DNA from: Caballeronia sp. INDeC2 | Lineage (GTDB): Bacteria; Pseudomonadota; Gammaproteobacteria; Burkholderiales; Burkholderiaceae | Direction of reading: 5' to 3' | Length of the DNA: 64,000 nt | Assembly: GCF_023631325.1 (NCBI RefSeq) | Contig: NZ_JALQDG010000017.1 | Coordinates: forward strand, 38,234 to 102,233 | Shown: positions 38,754 to 53,400 of the stretch, piece by piece | Numbering within the stretch: position 1 is the stretch's first letter | Layout: every line of letters starts with the position of its first letter | Translations under genes and position numbers: made by a program | The notes under the pieces: generated by a model | Databases searched by the model: none | Told to the model about the DNA's origin: nothing | The model's input: the letters and a program-made list of their open reading frames with translations, nothing else

Positions 38754-39170
38754 TTAGGCGCCGAGCTGACGCACGACGAAGTTCGTCTTGAGCGGCAGCT
38801 TGGCTGCAGCCAGACGGAACGCTTCGCGCGCCAGTTCTTCGGAGACACCGTCCATTTCGTACAGCATCTTGCCCGGTTGAATTTCAGCGACGTAGTACTC
38901 CGGGTTACCCTTACCGTTACCCATACGCACTTCGGCCGGCTTCTGCGAAATCGGCTTGTCCGGGAATATACGGATCCAGATCCGGCCGCCACGCTTGATG
39001 TGACGCGTCATTGCACGACGTGCCGCTTCGATTTGACGCGCGGTCAAACGGCCGCGACCGATAGCCTTCAGACCGTATTCACCGAACGACACGGCGTTGC
39101 CGCGCGTCGCCTTGCCGGTATTACGACCTTTCTGCTCTTTGCGATACTTTCTGCGTTTCGGTTGCAGCAT
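38754..39170 (-). CDS. rplP: 50S ribosomal protein L16
   Basis: A 138-residue L16 that helps place A-site tRNA. It starts [11 protein letters not shown]. Marks are [12 protein letters not shown] and Arg-Ile-Phe-Pro-Asp-Lys-Pro. It lies two bases after rpsC. Confidence 0.97.
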   Translation of the reverse strand: MLQPKRRKYRKEQKGRNTGKATRGNAVSFGEYGLKAIGRGRLTARQIEAARRAMTRHIKRGGRIWIRIFPDKPISQKPAEVRMGNGKGNPEYYVAEIQPGKMLYEMDGVSEELAREAFRLAAAKLPLKTNFVVRQLGA

Positions 39171-39172
39171 CG

Positions 39173-39967
39173 TTATTCTCCAGTCTTCGCGTCACCGCCA
39201 GCGCGACGGGGTGCACCACGACGCGCGCCAGCCGGAGCGCCTTCACCGTCACGGCGCGGACGGCGATCGCCACCCGGACGTGCGTTGCGGCGCGGACGCT
39301 TTTCTTCCGCCACTTCTTCCACCACCGGCGCTTCGTTGCGGCCCAGGGTGTCGCCCTTGTAGACCCACACCTTCACGCCGATGATGCCGTACGTGGTCTT
39401 CGCTTCCGACGTCGCGTAGTCGATATCCGCACGCAGCGTATGGAGGGGCACGCGACCTTCGCGATACCACTCGGTACGAGCGATTTCGATACCGTTCAGA
39501 CGGCCCGCGCTCATGATCTTGATGCCCTGGGCGCCAAGACGCATTGCGTTCTGCATCGCGCGCTTCATCGCGCGACGGAACATGATCCGGCGCTCGAGCT
39601 GCTGCGTGATGGAGTCAGCGATCAGCTGAGCATCGGTTTCCGGCTTGCGGATCTCTTCGATGTTGACGTGAACCGGAACGCCCATGCGCTTCTGCAGTTC
39701 AGCCTTCAGCGATTCGATGTCCTCGCCCTTCTTGCCGATGACGACGCCCGGACGCGAGCTGTAAATCGTGATGCGCGCGTTCTTCGCCGGACGCTCGATG
39801 ACGACGCGACCGACCGAAGCGTTCTTCAGCTTCTTCTTCAGGTATTCACGAACGCCGATGTCTTCCTGCAACATCGCCGCGAAATTGTTGTTGTTCGCGT
39901 ACCAGCGCGAAGCCCAATTGCGGCTGACGGCCAAACGGAAGCCAGTCGGATGAATTTTCTGTCCCAT
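39173..39967 (-). CDS. rpsC: 30S ribosomal protein S3 with Arg-rich tail
   Basis: A 264-residue S3 at the mRNA entry pore. It holds a KH domain (around [10 protein letters not shown] near 78) and the S3 C-terminal domain (Tyr-Gly-Ile-Ile-Gly-Val-Lys-Val-Trp near 195). Residues about 220-264 are an Arg/Gly/Pro/Ala tail absent from the 233-residue E. coli protein but usual in Burkholderiaceae. It follows rplV by 11 bases. Confidence 0.97.
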   Translation of the reverse strand: MGQKIHPTGFRLAVSRNWASRWYANNNNFAAMLQEDIGVREYLKKKLKNASVGRVVIERPAKNARITIYSSRPGVVIGKKGEDIESLKAELQKRMGVPVHVNIEEIRKPETDAQLIADSITQQLERRIMFRRAMKRAMQNAMRLGAQGIKIMSAGRLNGIEIARTEWYREGRVPLHTLRADIDYATSEAKTTYGIIGVKVWVYKGDTLGRNEAPVVEEVAEEKRPRRNARPGGDRRPRRDGEGAPAGARRGAPRRAGGDAKTGE

Positions 39968-39978
39968 CGTATGGCTCC

Positions 39979-40308
39979 TTAATTCCCGACCGTCACAGTG
40001 ATGTGACAGGATTGCTTCTCGATGCGGTTACCGCGACCCTTAGCGCGTGCGGTGAAACGCTTCAGCGAAGCAGCCTTGTCGACGTAAATGCTCGTGATCT
40101 TGAGCTCGTCGATATCGGCGCCTTCGTTGTGTTCCGCATTCGCGATCGCAGACAGCACGACCTTCTTGACGATACCCGCCGCCTTCTTCGGCGAGAACGT
40201 CAGAACGTTCAGCGCCTTGTCGACCGGCAAACCACGAATCTGGTCAGCCACAAGGCGCGTTTTCTGCGCCGAGATGCGGGCACCGCGATGAATTGCTTTC
40301 ACTTCCAT
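39979..40308 (-). CDS. rplV: 50S ribosomal protein L22
   Basis: A 109-residue L22 whose beta-hairpin lines the nascent peptide tunnel. The C-terminal segment Arg-Ala-Lys-Gly-Arg-Gly-Asn-Arg-Ile is typical, as is Ala-Asn-Ala-Glu-His-Asn near residue 60. No deletion is seen in the macrolide-related hairpin. It follows rpsS by 12 bases. Confidence 0.97.
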   Translation of the reverse strand: MEVKAIHRGARISAQKTRLVADQIRGLPVDKALNVLTFSPKKAAGIVKKVVLSAIANAEHNEGADIDELKITSIYVDKAASLKRFTARAKGRGNRIEKQSCHITVTVGN

Positions 40309-40320
40309 CTTGATAGCCCC

Positions 40321-40596
40321 TTATTTCTTGGCCTTCTTGTCGGCCGCGTGACCCTTGAACGTACGGGTCAGTGCGAACTCGCCAAGCTTGTGGCCGACCA
40401 TGTTTTCCGTCACATACACCGGAACATGCTGACGGCCGTTGTGTACGGCGATCGTCAGACCGATGAAGTCCGGCAGAATCGTCGAACGACGCGACCAGGT
40501 CTTGATTGGTTTCTTGTCACGCGTAGATGCGGCCGACTCAACTTTCTTCAGCAAATGAGCGTCGCAGAACGGACCTTTTTTAGCAGAACGTGTCAT
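40321..40596 (-). CDS. rpsS: 30S ribosomal protein S19
   Basis: A 91-residue S19 of the 30S head that pairs with S13. It starts Met-Thr-Arg-Ser-Ala-Lys-Lys-Gly-Pro and contains [10 protein letters not shown] and Val-Gly-His-Lys-Leu-Gly-Glu-Phe. It follows rplB by 10 bases. Confidence 0.97.
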   Translation of the reverse strand: MTRSAKKGPFCDAHLLKKVESAASTRDKKPIKTWSRRSTILPDFIGLTIAVHNGRQHVPVYVTENMVGHKLGEFALTRTFKGHAADKKAKK

Positions 40597-40606
40597 TGCC
40601 TACTCC

Positions 40607-41434
40607 TTAACGCTTGTGACGGCGCTGGACGATCATCGTCGTCGTGCGCTTGTTGCTGCGAGTGCGATAACCCTTCGTCGGCGTGCCCCACGGGCTTACC
40701 GGATCGCGACCTGCTGCCGTCTTACCTTCACCACCGCCGTGCGGGTGATCGACCGGGTTCATTGCAACGCCGCGCACCGTCGGGCGGATACCGCGCCAGC
40801 GGTTCGCGCCTGCCTTACCGATTTGACGGAGGCTATGCTCTTCGTTGCCAACTTCACCAATCGTCGCGCGGCACTCGACGTGCACGCGGCGGATTTCACC
40901 CGAACGCAGACGAACCTGCGCGTAGACGCCTTCGCGAGCCAGCAGCATGGCCGACGTACCAGCCGAACGCGCGATTTGCGCGCCCTTGCCCGGCAGCATT
41001 TCGATGCAGTGGATCGTCGTACCGACCGGGATGTTGCGGATCGGCAGGGCGTTGCCTGCGCGGATCGGCGCTTCCGAACCGGACATCAACTGCGCGCCAA
41101 CCGCCACGCCCTTCGGCGCGATGATGTAGCGACGCTCGCCATCCGCGTACAGAACCAGCGCGATGTTCGCGCTACGGTTCGGGTCGTACTCGAGACGCTC
41201 GACCTTTGCCGGGATGCCGTCCTTGTTGCGACGGAAATCGACGATACGATAGTGCTGCTTGTGACCACCACCCTGGTGACGCGTGGTGATTCGGCCGTTG
41301 TTGTTACGGCCCGCCGACTTGGATTGCGAGTCGAGCAGCGCTGCGTACGGCTTGCCCTTGTGCAGATCCTTGTTGACGATCTTGACCATCGCGCGGCGAC
41401 CCGGCGAGGTCGGCTTAACTTTCACGATTGCCAT
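40607..41434 (-). CDS. rplB: 50S ribosomal protein L2
   Basis: A 275-residue L2 needed for subunit joining and the peptidyl transferase centre. The conserved C-terminal region [15 protein letters not shown], with the key histidine, is intact. It follows rplW by two bases. Confidence 0.98.
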   Translation of the reverse strand: MAIVKVKPTSPGRRAMVKIVNKDLHKGKPYAALLDSQSKSAGRNNNGRITTRHQGGGHKQHYRIVDFRRNKDGIPAKVERLEYDPNRSANIALVLYADGERRYIIAPKGVAVGAQLMSGSEAPIRAGNALPIRNIPVGTTIHCIEMLPGKGAQIARSAGTSAMLLAREGVYAQVRLRSGEIRRVHVECRATIGEVGNEEHSLRQIGKAGANRWRGIRPTVRGVAMNPVDHPHGGGEGKTAAGRDPVSPWGTPTKGYRTRSNKRTTTMIVQRRHKR

Positions 41435-41436
41435 GA

Positions 41437-41751
41437 TTACTTGGCCTCCGCTTCAAAGTTGATTTCCTGGCCGGGCTTCAGGCAGACGTACGCCTTCTTC
41501 ACGTCCTTGCGCTTGCCGTTGAAGCGGCCAAAGCGCTTTGCCTTGCCCTTCGTGACGAGCACGTTGACGGAATTGACTTCGACCTTGAACAGCAGCTCGA
41601 CAGCAGCCTTGACTTCCTGCTTCGTGGCGTCCGGCGCGACTTCGAACACGACTTGTTCGTTCTTGTCGGCAACCAGAGTCGCCTTTTCGGAGATCACCGG
41701 CGCGAGCAGAACTTGCATCAAACGATGATCGTTTTTGCGAACTTCGCTCAT
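41437..41751 (-). CDS. rplW: 50S ribosomal protein L23
   Basis: A 104-residue L23, the main docking point at the tunnel exit for trigger factor and SRP. It contains Val-Ile-Ser-Glu-Lys-Ala-Thr and Asn-Val-Leu-Val-Thr-Lys-Gly-Lys. The start overlaps the rplD stop by four bases. Confidence 0.97.
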   Translation of the reverse strand: MSEVRKNDHRLMQVLLAPVISEKATLVADKNEQVVFEVAPDATKQEVKAAVELLFKVEVNSVNVLVTKGKAKRFGRFNGKRKDVKKAYVCLKPGQEINFEAEAK

Positions 41752-42368
41752 GACAGCAACTCCTCGATCTGAGCGACCGCAGCCTTCGTGATCAGAATCT
41801 TCTTGAAGTAGATCAGCGAGAGCGGGTCGGCGTAACGCGGCTCGACAACCGCCACGTGGGCCAGGTTGCGCGACGCGAGGTACAGGTTCTCGTCGACCGT
41901 ATCGGTGATGACCAACACGGATTCGAGACCCATCGCCTTGAATTTATCGGCCAATAGCTTGGTCTTCGGGGCTTCGAGCGCGAGGTCTTCGACCACGGCG
42001 ATACGGCCTTCGCGAGCCAGCTGCGAGAAGATCGAGCAGAGGCCTGCGCGATGCATCTTCTTGTTGACCTTGTGCGAGAAGTTTTCTTCCGGCGAGTTCG
42101 GGAAAATGCGACCACCGCCACGCCACAACGGACTCGACGACATACCTGCACGAGCGCGGCCCGTACCCTTCTGACGCCACGGCTTCTTGGTGGTGTGCTT
42201 GACCTGCTCGCGGTCCTTCTGCGCGCGGTTGCCGCTACGTGCGTTCGCCTGATAAGCGACGACGATCTGGTGAATCAGGGCTTCGTTGTAATCGCGACCG
42301 AACACGACGTCCGATGCGTTCACGCCAGCGCCTTCCTGACCATTGGCATTCAGGAGCTTAAGTTCCAT
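41748..42368 (-). CDS. rplD: 50S ribosomal protein L4
   Basis: A 206-residue L4 whose extended loop reaches the tunnel constriction ([12 protein letters not shown] near 64-75). In E. coli L4 also represses the S10 operon; that function cannot be judged here. The start shares one base with the rplC stop (TAATG). Confidence 0.97.
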   Translation of the reverse strand: MELKLLNANGQEGAGVNASDVVFGRDYNEALIHQIVVAYQANARSGNRAQKDREQVKHTTKKPWRQKGTGRARAGMSSSPLWRGGGRIFPNSPEENFSHKVNKKMHRAGLCSIFSQLAREGRIAVVEDLALEAPKTKLLADKFKAMGLESVLVITDTVDENLYLASRNLAHVAVVEPRYADPLSLIYFKKILITKAAVAQIEELLS

Positions 42369-43027
42369 TATTTCGCTCCTTTCACAGCACGCGTCTTGAC
42401 GGCCGGGGTCACGAAGACCTTGCCGCCCTTCGCACCCGGAACAGCACCGCGGACGAGCAGCAGATTGCGCTCAGCGTCGATGCGGGCGATTTCGAGATTC
42501 TGAACCGTGACGGTGACGTCACCGAGGTGACCCGTCATGCGCTTACCAGGAAACACACGACCCGGATCCTGCGCCATACCGATCGAACCCGGGACATTGT
42601 GCGAACGCGAGTTACCGTGCGTTGCGCGGCCCGAGGCAAAGTTGTAGCGCTTGATCGTGCCGGCATAACCCTTACCGATCGACGTGCCTTGCACATCGAC
42701 CTTCTGGCCGACTTCGAAAATATCCGTACCGATCACGGCGCCGTTCGACAGTTCGCCTGCCTTGGCCGTTTCGATATGGAATTCCTTGAGGATTTCACCA
42801 GCTTGAACGCCGGCTTTGGCGAGGTGACCCGCCAGCGGCTTCGTCACGCGCGATGCGCGGCGAGCACCGAATGCAACCTGAACGGCGGTATAACCATCCG
42901 TTTCAACGGTCTTGATCTGCGTCACGCGGTTGTCCGACACGTCCAGCACGGTGACAGGGATCGAGTCCCCCTCAGGCGTGAAGATACGGGTCATGCCAAC
43001 CTTGCGACCTACGAGTCCAAGGCTCAT
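42368..43027 (-). CDS. rplC: 50S ribosomal protein L3
   Basis: A 219-residue L3, an assembly-initiating 23S rRNA binder. It starts [13 protein letters not shown] and contains Gly-Arg-Ala-Thr-His-Gly-Asn-Ser. I use the ATG at 43027, which has GGAG six bases upstream, rather than an in-frame ATG six codons earlier. It lies 209 bases after rpsJ and has its own promoter. Confidence 0.97.
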   Translation of the reverse strand: MSLGLVGRKVGMTRIFTPEGDSIPVTVLDVSDNRVTQIKTVETDGYTAVQVAFGARRASRVTKPLAGHLAKAGVQAGEILKEFHIETAKAGELSNGAVIGTDIFEVGQKVDVQGTSIGKGYAGTIKRYNFASGRATHGNSRSHNVPGSIGMAQDPGRVFPGKRMTGHLGDVTVTVQNLEIARIDAERNLLLVRGAVPGAKGGKVFVTPAVKTRAVKGAK

Positions 43028-43142
43028 CGTTTTCTCCATTCCCAACTGCGATTGGTCGGGGCTGATTTACAAATGCCGGCTTCGTTACGAGAAACTGGGG
43101 CGGCTTGCTTGCGTCCTCTTCGTGCGAATAGGCGCGAAAAGC

Positions 43143-43177
43143 CTTGGAGTATAACAAGGCTTTTCGAATCCTGCAAG
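43143..43177 (-). promoter_or_regulatory. Promoter of rplC overlapping a terminator-like hairpin
   Basis: On the minus strand TTGCAG (43176-43171) and TATACT (43153-43148) are 17 bases apart. The -10 lies in the loop of an inverted repeat of about 9-10 bp (aagcctt with flanking A/T, across 43138-43166) that is followed by TTTT on the minus strand. It could both end rpsJ transcription and start rplC transcription. The implied leader is about 110 nt. Confidence 0.7.
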
Positions 43178-43236
43178 CAATCAAAGACTTAGCACCTTCT
43201 GACGCGCCAGCAGGCGCACCAGACAAACTTCGGGAC

Positions 43237-43548
43237 TTACTGCAGCTTGATTTCGACGTCGACGCCAGCCGGCAGATCGAGCTTCATCAGCGCGTCGACG
43301 GTCTTGTCCGTCGGGTCGACGATGTCCATCAGGCGCTGGTGGGTACGGATTTCGAGCTGGTCGCGCGACGTCTTGTTGACGTGCGGCGAACGCAGGATGT
43401 CAAAACGCTGAATACGCGTCGGCAGCGGCACCGGGCCACGAACGATCGCGCCAGTCCGCTTCGCGGTATCGACGATTTCGGCTGCCGATTGATCGATCAG
43501 GCGATAGTCGAAAGCCTTCAGACGAATACGGATTTTCTGGTTCTGCAT
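43237..43548 (-). CDS. rpsJ: 30S ribosomal protein S10 / NusE
   Basis: A 103-residue S10, which also acts as NusE in antitermination and couples to NusG. It starts [13 protein letters not shown]. Marks are [13 protein letters not shown]. The ATG at 43548 fits the family; an upstream start would add 14 unrelated residues. It lies 140 bases after tuf and 209 bases before rplC. Confidence 0.97.
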   Translation of the reverse strand: MQNQKIRIRLKAFDYRLIDQSAAEIVDTAKRTGAIVRGPVPLPTRIQRFDILRSPHVNKTSRDQLEIRTHQRLMDIVDPTDKTVDALMKLDLPAGVDVEIKLQ

Positions 43549-43599
43549 GACGAGTCCTTGAAAAGAGCGAGGCGGTATTGCACCGCACATTAGGCAAAA

Positions 43600-43645
43600 G
43601 AGCGTGGAACCGGACTTTCGCTGGGGGCGAGCGTCCGGTTCCGAT
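43600..43645 (-). terminator. Terminator-like hairpin after tuf copy 1
   Basis: A perfect 10-bp stem (43606-43615 with 43633-43642) with a possible inner cgct/agcg pairing is followed by CTCTTTTG on the minus strand and by GATTTTTA on the plus strand. It lies about 45 bases past the tuf stop and may be partial, since rpsJ follows. Confidence 0.7.
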
Positions 43646-43688
43646 TTTTACTGCGCTACTGCAACTTCAATCGAGCAAGCCCGATATC

Positions 43689-44879
<1,191 letters not shown>

Positions 44880-44946
44880 GATTACCTTCTTTCAAAGTTT
44901 GGTTATCGGTTAAAGCTTGTGGCTTGCGCCGAATTGCTTGCGGGTT

Positions 44947-47049
<2,103 letters not shown>

Positions 47050-47167
47050 TTTGGATCCTTTTTCGGTCGACGCGCCAGCGAGTGCGAGCGCGCCCTAACA
47101 CAAACGGGCGAGGCGCCTGGGGTAGCGCACCCGCCCTGATTTTTCCGTTTGCTCTACGAGCGGGAGC

Positions 47168-47638
47168 TTAGAAACGGAAGTGCGAGAATGCCTTGTTGGC
47201 CTCTGCCATGCGGTGAACTTCATCGCGCTTCTTCATCGCGCCGCCACGGCCTTCGGCCGCTTCGGAGAGTTCACCCGCCAGACGCAGGGCCATCGACTTT
47301 TCGCTGCGCTTCTTCGCGGCTTCACGCAACCAACGCATCGCCAATGCCATACGACGCGAGGGACGCACTTCGACCGGAACCTGATAGTTGGCACCACCAA
47401 CGCGACGGCTCTTCACTTCGACCACCGGCTTCACGTTGTTGAGCGCAACCGTGAACACTTCCAGCGGGTCCTTGCCACCCTTGGTCTGGATCTGTTCAAA
47501 AGCGCCGTACACGATACGCTCGGCAACCGACTTCTTGCCGGAGAGCATCAGCACATTCATGAACTTGGCTACATCTACGTTACCGAACTTCGGATCCGGC
47601 AACACTTCCCGCTTGGGGACTTCGCGACGACGCGGCAT
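47168..47638 (-). CDS. rpsG: 30S ribosomal protein S7
   Basis: A 156-residue primary binder of the 16S 3' domain. It starts [10 protein letters not shown] and contains [12 protein letters not shown]. It follows rpsL after 181 bases. In E. coli S7 represses translation from this intercistronic region; a similar site here is possible but not shown. Confidence 0.97.
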   Translation of the reverse strand: MPRRREVPKREVLPDPKFGNVDVAKFMNVLMLSGKKSVAERIVYGAFEQIQTKGGKDPLEVFTVALNNVKPVVEVKSRRVGGANYQVPVEVRPSRRMALAMRWLREAAKKRSEKSMALRLAGELSEAAEGRGGAMKKRDEVHRMAEANKAFSHFRF

Positions 47639-47819
47639 GATTCTTCCTTTACTTTTTCAGTTGGAGCTGGTTTTCAACTCCGCGGCCACCAACAAACCCG
47701 ATCCATCTATTCGACTAAACCAGCTTGGCCGGGTGACCACTTACTCGACAGCACCGGCACTTCCGGCACCATCGCCTTAACCGCCTTGCGGCGACCTGAT
47801 TCTTACTTCCGGCCGAGAC

Positions 47820-48200
47820 TTACTTGCCGGCCTTCGCGCGCTTCGCACCATACTTCGAGCGAGCTTGCTTACGGTCCTTGACGCCCTGGGTATCCAGCGA
47901 GCCGCGAACCATGTGGTAACGCACACCCGGCAAGTCCTTCACACGGCCGCCGCGGATCAGCACGACCGAGTGCTCTTGCAGGTTGTGGCCTTCACCACCG
48001 ATGTACGAAATGACTTCGAAGCCGTTCGTCAGACGAACCTTGGCAACTTTACGGAGTGCCGAGTTCGGCTTCTTCGGCGTCGTGGTGTACACGCGAGTGC
48101 ACACGCCGCGACGCTGAGGGCAGTCCTGCAGGGCCGGCGACTTGCTCTTCGTCGTTTCCGACGCGCGGCCTTTGCGAACCAGTTGATTGATGGTTGGCAT
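47820..48200 (-). CDS. rpsL: 30S ribosomal protein S12
   Basis: A 126-residue S12 of the decoding centre. Both streptomycin-linked lysines are wild type: Thr-Pro-Lys-Lys-Pro-Asn-Ser near 41-47 and Arg-Val-Lys-Asp-Leu-Pro-Gly near 86-92. It is the first gene of the str operon and has a promoter about 150 bases upstream. Confidence 0.98.
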   Translation of the reverse strand: MPTINQLVRKGRASETTKSKSPALQDCPQRRGVCTRVYTTTPKKPNSALRKVAKVRLTNGFEVISYIGGEGHNLQEHSVVLIRGGRVKDLPGVRYHMVRGSLDTQGVKDRKQARSKYGAKRAKAGK

Positions 48201-48348
48201 TGTTTAATCCTAAAAATGAACAAAATCCGCGCAATTCTTTCGGGCAAAGCGAAAAGAACGGCGCGTTTGGCGATCTCGCCGGTGAATTCCGCCGTCCGTA
48301 CCCGGCACTAAGCCAGATCCGAAGTCGGACCAAGAACGAGAACCAAGC

Positions 48349-48378
48349 ATGATATTCCGGAAATCGCAATTGGGTCAA
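48349..48378 (-). promoter_or_regulatory. Probable str operon promoter upstream of rpsL
   Basis: On the minus strand TTGACC (48378-48373) and TATCAT (48354-48349) are 18 bases apart. It sits just after recQ and implies an rpsL leader of about 140 nt. Confidence 0.65.
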
Positions 48379-48418
48379 TAGGTTGCGACGATTTCGCGGG
48401 CTTTTCGCAAGCCGGACA

Positions 48419-50266
48419 TCAATCGGAGCCGACGACGGAGAGCAATTCGTCGCCGAAGCGTTCGAGTTTGCGCACGCCGATGCCCGGAATATGACGCAAA
48501 TCGTCGATGGTATCGGGGTCGCTGCGGACGATCTCCGCGAGCGTGGCGTCGTGGAAAATGACGTAGGCCGGCACGCCGTCGCTCTTCGCGGTCTCCGCGC
48601 GCCAGGCACGCAGACGCTCCCAGCGCGCCTTCTCGCGCGCCGACATGCCGGCTGTCGGATCCGCGCGTTCGCCCGTGCGACTGGAAGACTGGCGGGCTCG
48701 CGTCGGCTTTACGTATTTGCGCAGCGTGACATGCTCTTCGCCTTTCAGCACGGGCTTGCTGGCGTCGGTCAGCACGAGCGCGCCGAAACCGTCGTGATCG
48801 ACGGCGAGGTAGCCGAACGCCACGAGCTGCCGGAACACCGCGCGCCACTCCTGCTCGGACAGCGCGGCACCGACGCCGAAGGTTGAAATCTTCTCGTGCC
48901 CGCGCTGCAAAACCTTCTCGCTGCGGGTGCCACGCAGAATATCGATGAGATGCCCCGCGCCGAAATGGAACCCGCTCGCCTTGTGCGCGCGATACACGCA
49001 CGACAGCGCCATCTGCGCTTCGCGAGTGGCGTCGAAGGACGCGGGCGGCTCGAGGCAGGTGTCACAGTTGCCGCACGGCTTGCTCGTCTCGCCGAAGTAC
49101 GCGAGCAGGCGCACGCGACGGCACGACGCCACCTCGCACAGACCCAGGAGCGCGTCGAGCTTGCCGGTCTGCACGCGCTTGTGCGCGTCATCGGCTTCGG
49201 ATTCGTCGATCATCTTGCGCTGTTGCACGACGTCGCCCAGCCCGTACGCCATCCACGCGTTCGCCGGCATACCGTCGCGGCCGGCGCGTCCCGTCTCCTG
49301 GTAATAGCCCTCGACGCTCTTCGGCAAATCCAGATGCGCGACGAAGCGCACGTCCGGCTTGTCGATGCCCATGCCGAACGCGATCGTCGCGCACATGACG
49401 ATGCCTTCTTCGCGCTGGAACATCTCCTGATGCTTCTGACGCGTCTCGAATTCCATGCCCGCGTGGTAAGGCAGCGCGCGGATGCCCTGGCCTTTCAGCC
49501 ACTCCGCGGTTTCCTCGACCTTGCGGCGCGACAGGCAATACACGACACCCGCATCGGTCGTGCCGTCCTTGTTCGTATGCTCGGCGCGGATGAAGTCGAG
49601 CAGCTGCGAGCGCGCGTTGTCCTTCTCGACGATCCGAAAGCGAATGTTCGGCCGATCGAAGCTGGAGACGAAAATGCGCGCATCGTCCAATGCGAGCCGA
49701 TGGACGATTTCATCGCGCGTGATCGCGTCGGCGGTTGCGGTAAGCGCGATGCGCGGCACATCCGGAAACCGCTCGTGCAGCACGGAAAGCTGGATGTACT
49801 CGGGACGGAAGTCGTGCCCCCATTGCGACACACAATGCGCTTCGTCGATAGCGAAAAGCCCGACGCGCGCGCGTTCGAGCAGTTCGAGAAAGCGCGGCGT
49901 CATCAGGCGTTCTGGGGCGACGTAAAGGAGATCGATGTCGCCTTCGCGCAGCGCGCGCTCGGTGGCCGCGGCCTCGGCGCCCGATAACGTCGAATTCAGA
50001 TATGCGGCGCGCACGCCGACTTCCGTCAGCGCCGCGACCTGGTCCTGCATCAGCGCGATCAATGGCGACACGACGATGCCCGCGCCGAGCCCGGCCTCGC
50101 TGCGCACGAGCGACGGTATCTGATAGCACAGCGACTTGCCGCCGCCCGTCGGCATCAGCACGAGCGAATCGCCGCCGTTCGCGACATGCTCGACGATCTC
50201 CGCCTGTTGTCCGCGAAATGCGGGATAGCCGAAGATTTCGTTGAGTATTTCGAGCGACCGAGCCAT
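48419..50266 (-). CDS. recQ: ATP-dependent DNA helicase RecQ
   Basis: A 615-residue 3'-5' helicase of the RecF pathway and fork repair. Walker A Met-Pro-Thr-Gly-Gly-Gly-Lys-Ser lies near 39-46 and the DEAH box [12 protein letters not shown] near 137. The RQC zinc cysteines are in Cys-Arg-Arg and Cys-Gly-Asn-Cys-Asp-Thr-Cys near 380-405, and an HRDC domain fills about 535-610 (Ile-Pro-Gly-Ile-Gly-Val-Arg-Lys-Leu). It stands between the beta and str operons, 159 bases after rpoC, and is the only non-transcription/translation gene in this run. Confidence 0.95.
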   Translation of the reverse strand: MARSLEILNEIFGYPAFRGQQAEIVEHVANGGDSLVLMPTGGGKSLCYQIPSLVRSEAGLGAGIVVSPLIALMQDQVAALTEVGVRAAYLNSTLSGAEAAATERALREGDIDLLYVAPERLMTPRFLELLERARVGLFAIDEAHCVSQWGHDFRPEYIQLSVLHERFPDVPRIALTATADAITRDEIVHRLALDDARIFVSSFDRPNIRFRIVEKDNARSQLLDFIRAEHTNKDGTTDAGVVYCLSRRKVEETAEWLKGQGIRALPYHAGMEFETRQKHQEMFQREEGIVMCATIAFGMGIDKPDVRFVAHLDLPKSVEGYYQETGRAGRDGMPANAWMAYGLGDVVQQRKMIDESEADDAHKRVQTGKLDALLGLCEVASCRRVRLLAYFGETSKPCGNCDTCLEPPASFDATREAQMALSCVYRAHKASGFHFGAGHLIDILRGTRSEKVLQRGHEKISTFGVGAALSEQEWRAVFRQLVAFGYLAVDHDGFGALVLTDASKPVLKGEEHVTLRKYVKPTRARQSSSRTGERADPTAGMSAREKARWERLRAWRAETAKSDGVPAYVIFHDATLAEIVRSDPDTIDDLRHIPGIGVRKLERFGDELLSVVGSD

Positions 50267-50367
50267 GGAGGAAGAGTGCGTACTGCGACGTGAGAGATAA
50301 CGAATTCTACCAACGCATCCACGCGTACCGAGGCGCAGGAATAAATCGTTAGCCGAATGGAAGAGGC

Positions 50368-50400
50368 AAAAAAAAACCGCCCAGCCGAAGCTGAGCGGTT
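50368..50400 (-). terminator. Terminator of the beta operon after rpoC
   Basis: An 11-bp stem (50375-50385 with 50390-50400) is capped by a stable C-UUCG-G tetraloop on the minus strand and followed by a long T-run. It lies 25 bases after the rpoC stop. Confidence 0.93.
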
Positions 50401-50425
50401 CGTAGCGACTACGGGTAAAAGACGC

Positions 50426-53400
50426 TTACTCGTTGGTATGCGGCTGCTGCTCCGCTGCCGGGGTTTCCGGTGTACCAAAGTCGAATGCCTCTTCGGCCGC
50501 GATCTGGTCGAAACGCTCGCGATCCGACGATTCCTTGGCCTTCCGCGCCTTGTGGAACGCGAGACCCGTACCGGCCGGAATCAGACGGCCGACGATCACG
50601 TTTTCCTTCAGGCCACGCAGATCGTCGCGCTTGCCCATGATCGCCGCTTCGGTCAACACGCGCGTCGTTTCCTGGAACGATGCCGCCGAGATGAACGAGT
50701 CGGTCGACAGCGATGCCTTCGTGATACCGAGCAGCACGTTGTCGTACGTCGCCGGACGCTTGTCTTCCGCGATCATCTTGTCGTTTTCGTCCAGCATGTC
50801 CGAACGCTCGACCTGCTCGCCCGGAATGAAGCGCGTATCGCCGTTGTCGACAATCTGCACACGACGCAGCATCTGACGCACGATCACTTCGATGTGCTTG
50901 TCGTTGATCTTCACGCCCTGCAAACGGTACACGTCCTGCACTTCGTCGACGATGTAGCGCGACAGCGCCTCGATACCCTGCAGACGCAGGATGTCGTGCG
51001 GATCGGCAGGACCGTCGACGATCATTTCGCCCTTGTTGACGACTTGACCATCGTGCACCAGCACCTGCTTTTCCTTCGCGATCAGAAACTCGTGCTGATT
51101 GCCCTCGAGATCCGTGATGACGAGACGCTGCTTGCCCTTCGTGTCCTTACCGAACGACGTCGTGCCCGTGACTTCCGCGAGAATACCCGCGTCCTTCGGC
51201 GAGCGCGCTTCGAACAGTTCGGCCACGCGCGGCAGACCACCGGTAATGTCACGCGTCTTTTGCGCTTCAACCGGGATACGAGCCAGCACTTCACCGACCT
51301 GCACTTGCTGACCGTCCTTCACGGTGATCAGTGCGCCGACCTGGAAGCCGATCTGCACCGAATGCTCGGTGTTCGGGATCTTCACTTCCTCGCCGTTCGC
51401 GTCGAGCAGTTTCACCTGCGGACGCACGCTCTTCGAAGCCTGCGAGCCGCGACGCTTCACGTCGATCACGACCAGGGTCGAAAGACCGGTCACGTCGTCG
51501 ATCTGCTTCGCAACGGTCACGCCTTCCTCGACGTTTTCGAACTTCACCGTGCCGCCCCACTCGGTGATGATCGGACGCGTCAGCGGATCCCATTGAGCCA
51601 GTTGCGCACCGGCCTTGATCTGCGCGCCGTCGAGTTGCAGCAGCGTCGCGCCGTACGGCACCTTGTGGCGTTCACGCTCGCGACCGAAGTCGTCCGCAAT
51701 GATCGCCTCGCCCGAACGCGAAATGACGACCTGCTCGCCCTTCGCGTTGGTGACGTAGCGCATCGTGGCCGTGAAGCGCACCGTACCGTTCGACTTCGCT
51801 TCGACCGTCGAAGCAACCGCCGCACGCGACGCCGCACCACCGATGTGGAACGTACGCATGGTCAGCTGCGTACCCGGCTCACCGATAGACTGAGCAGCGA
51901 TCACGCCGACTGCCTCACCGACGTTCACGCGCGAACCGCGGCCGAGGTCGCGGCCGTAGCACGCGGCGCACAGGCCGTAGCGCGTTTCGCAGGTCAGCGG
52001 CGTGCGCACGCGCACTTCGTCGATGCCGAGGCGTTCGATTTCCTCGACCGCGTCTTCGTCGAGCAGATCGCCCGACGCGTACAGCGTTTCCTGCGTTTCC
52101 GGATTGACGACGTCCGCCACCGCAACGCGACCGAGAATACGGTCACGCAGCGCTTCGACGACTTCGCCGCCTTCGACCAACGCCTTCATCGCCACGCCGT
52201 TCGACGTGCCGCAATCGTCTTCGACGACAACCAGATCCTGCGTCACGTCCACCAGACGCCGCGTCAGGTAACCCGAGTTCGCGGTCTTCAGCGCCGTATC
52301 CGCCAGACCCTTACGAGCGCCGTGCGTCGAGATGAAGTACTGCAACACGTTCAGGCCTTCGCGGAAGTTCGCGGTAATCGGCGTCTCGATGATCGAGCCG
52401 TCCGGCTTCGCCATAAGGCCGCGCATACCGGCGAGCTGACGAATCTGCACCGCGGAACCGCGAGCGCCCGAGTCGGCCATCATGTAGATGGAGTTGAACG
52501 ACTCCTGCTTCGTCTCGTTGCCGTCACGGTCGGTGACGGGTTCCGTCGCGAGCTGCTCCATCATCGCCTTGCCAACGCTTTCCGACGTCGCCGACCAGAT
52601 GTCGACCACGTTGTTGTAGCGTTCCTGCGCGGTGACGAGACCCGACATGTACTGACGGTCGTACTCCTTCACCTTCTTCGCTGCGTCGCCGACGATCGTC
52701 TCTTTCTGCGGCGGCACGAGCATGTCGTCCACGCAAATCGAAATGCCGGCGCGCGTCGCGAGACGGAAGCCCATCTGCATCAGCTGGTCGGCGAAGATCA
52801 CCGTCTCGCGCAGACCGCACTTGCGGAACGCCGTGTTGATCAGGCGCGAGATTTCCTTCTTCTTCAGCGGCTTGTTCAGCACCGAGAACGGCAGGCCCGG
52901 CGGCAGAATCTCCGACAGGATCGAACGGCCGACCGTCGTCGCGTACAGCGAGATCTTCGGCACGAACGCCGGCGCGCCTTCGCTCGTGTCCTCGTTCGCC
53001 ACCATTTCGGTGATACGCACGTTGACGCGCGAAGCCAGTTCGACTTCCTTGTTCTCGTACGCGCGGATCACTTCCGACACGCCCGTGAACGTCATGCCTT
53101 CGCCCTTGCCGTTGATCGCTTCACGCGACGCGTAGTAAAGGCCCAGCACGATATCCTGCGACGGCACGATCGACGGATCGCCGTTCGCCGGGAACAGGAC
53201 GTTGTTCGACGCCAGCATCAGCGTGCGCGCTTCCATCTGCGCTTCGAGCGACAGCGGCACGTGAACGGCCATCTGGTCACCGTCGAAGTCGGCGTTGAAC
53301 GCCGCGCAGACGAGCGGGTGCAGCTGGATCGCCTTGCCTTCGATCAGCACCGGCTCGAAAGCCTGAATGCCGAGACGGTGAAGCGTAGGCGCGCGGTTCA

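Noticed and set aside
47639..47819. S7 operator in the rpsL-rpsG gap
   Set aside because: The gap is long enough, but I could not recognise a structure matching the known S7 site.
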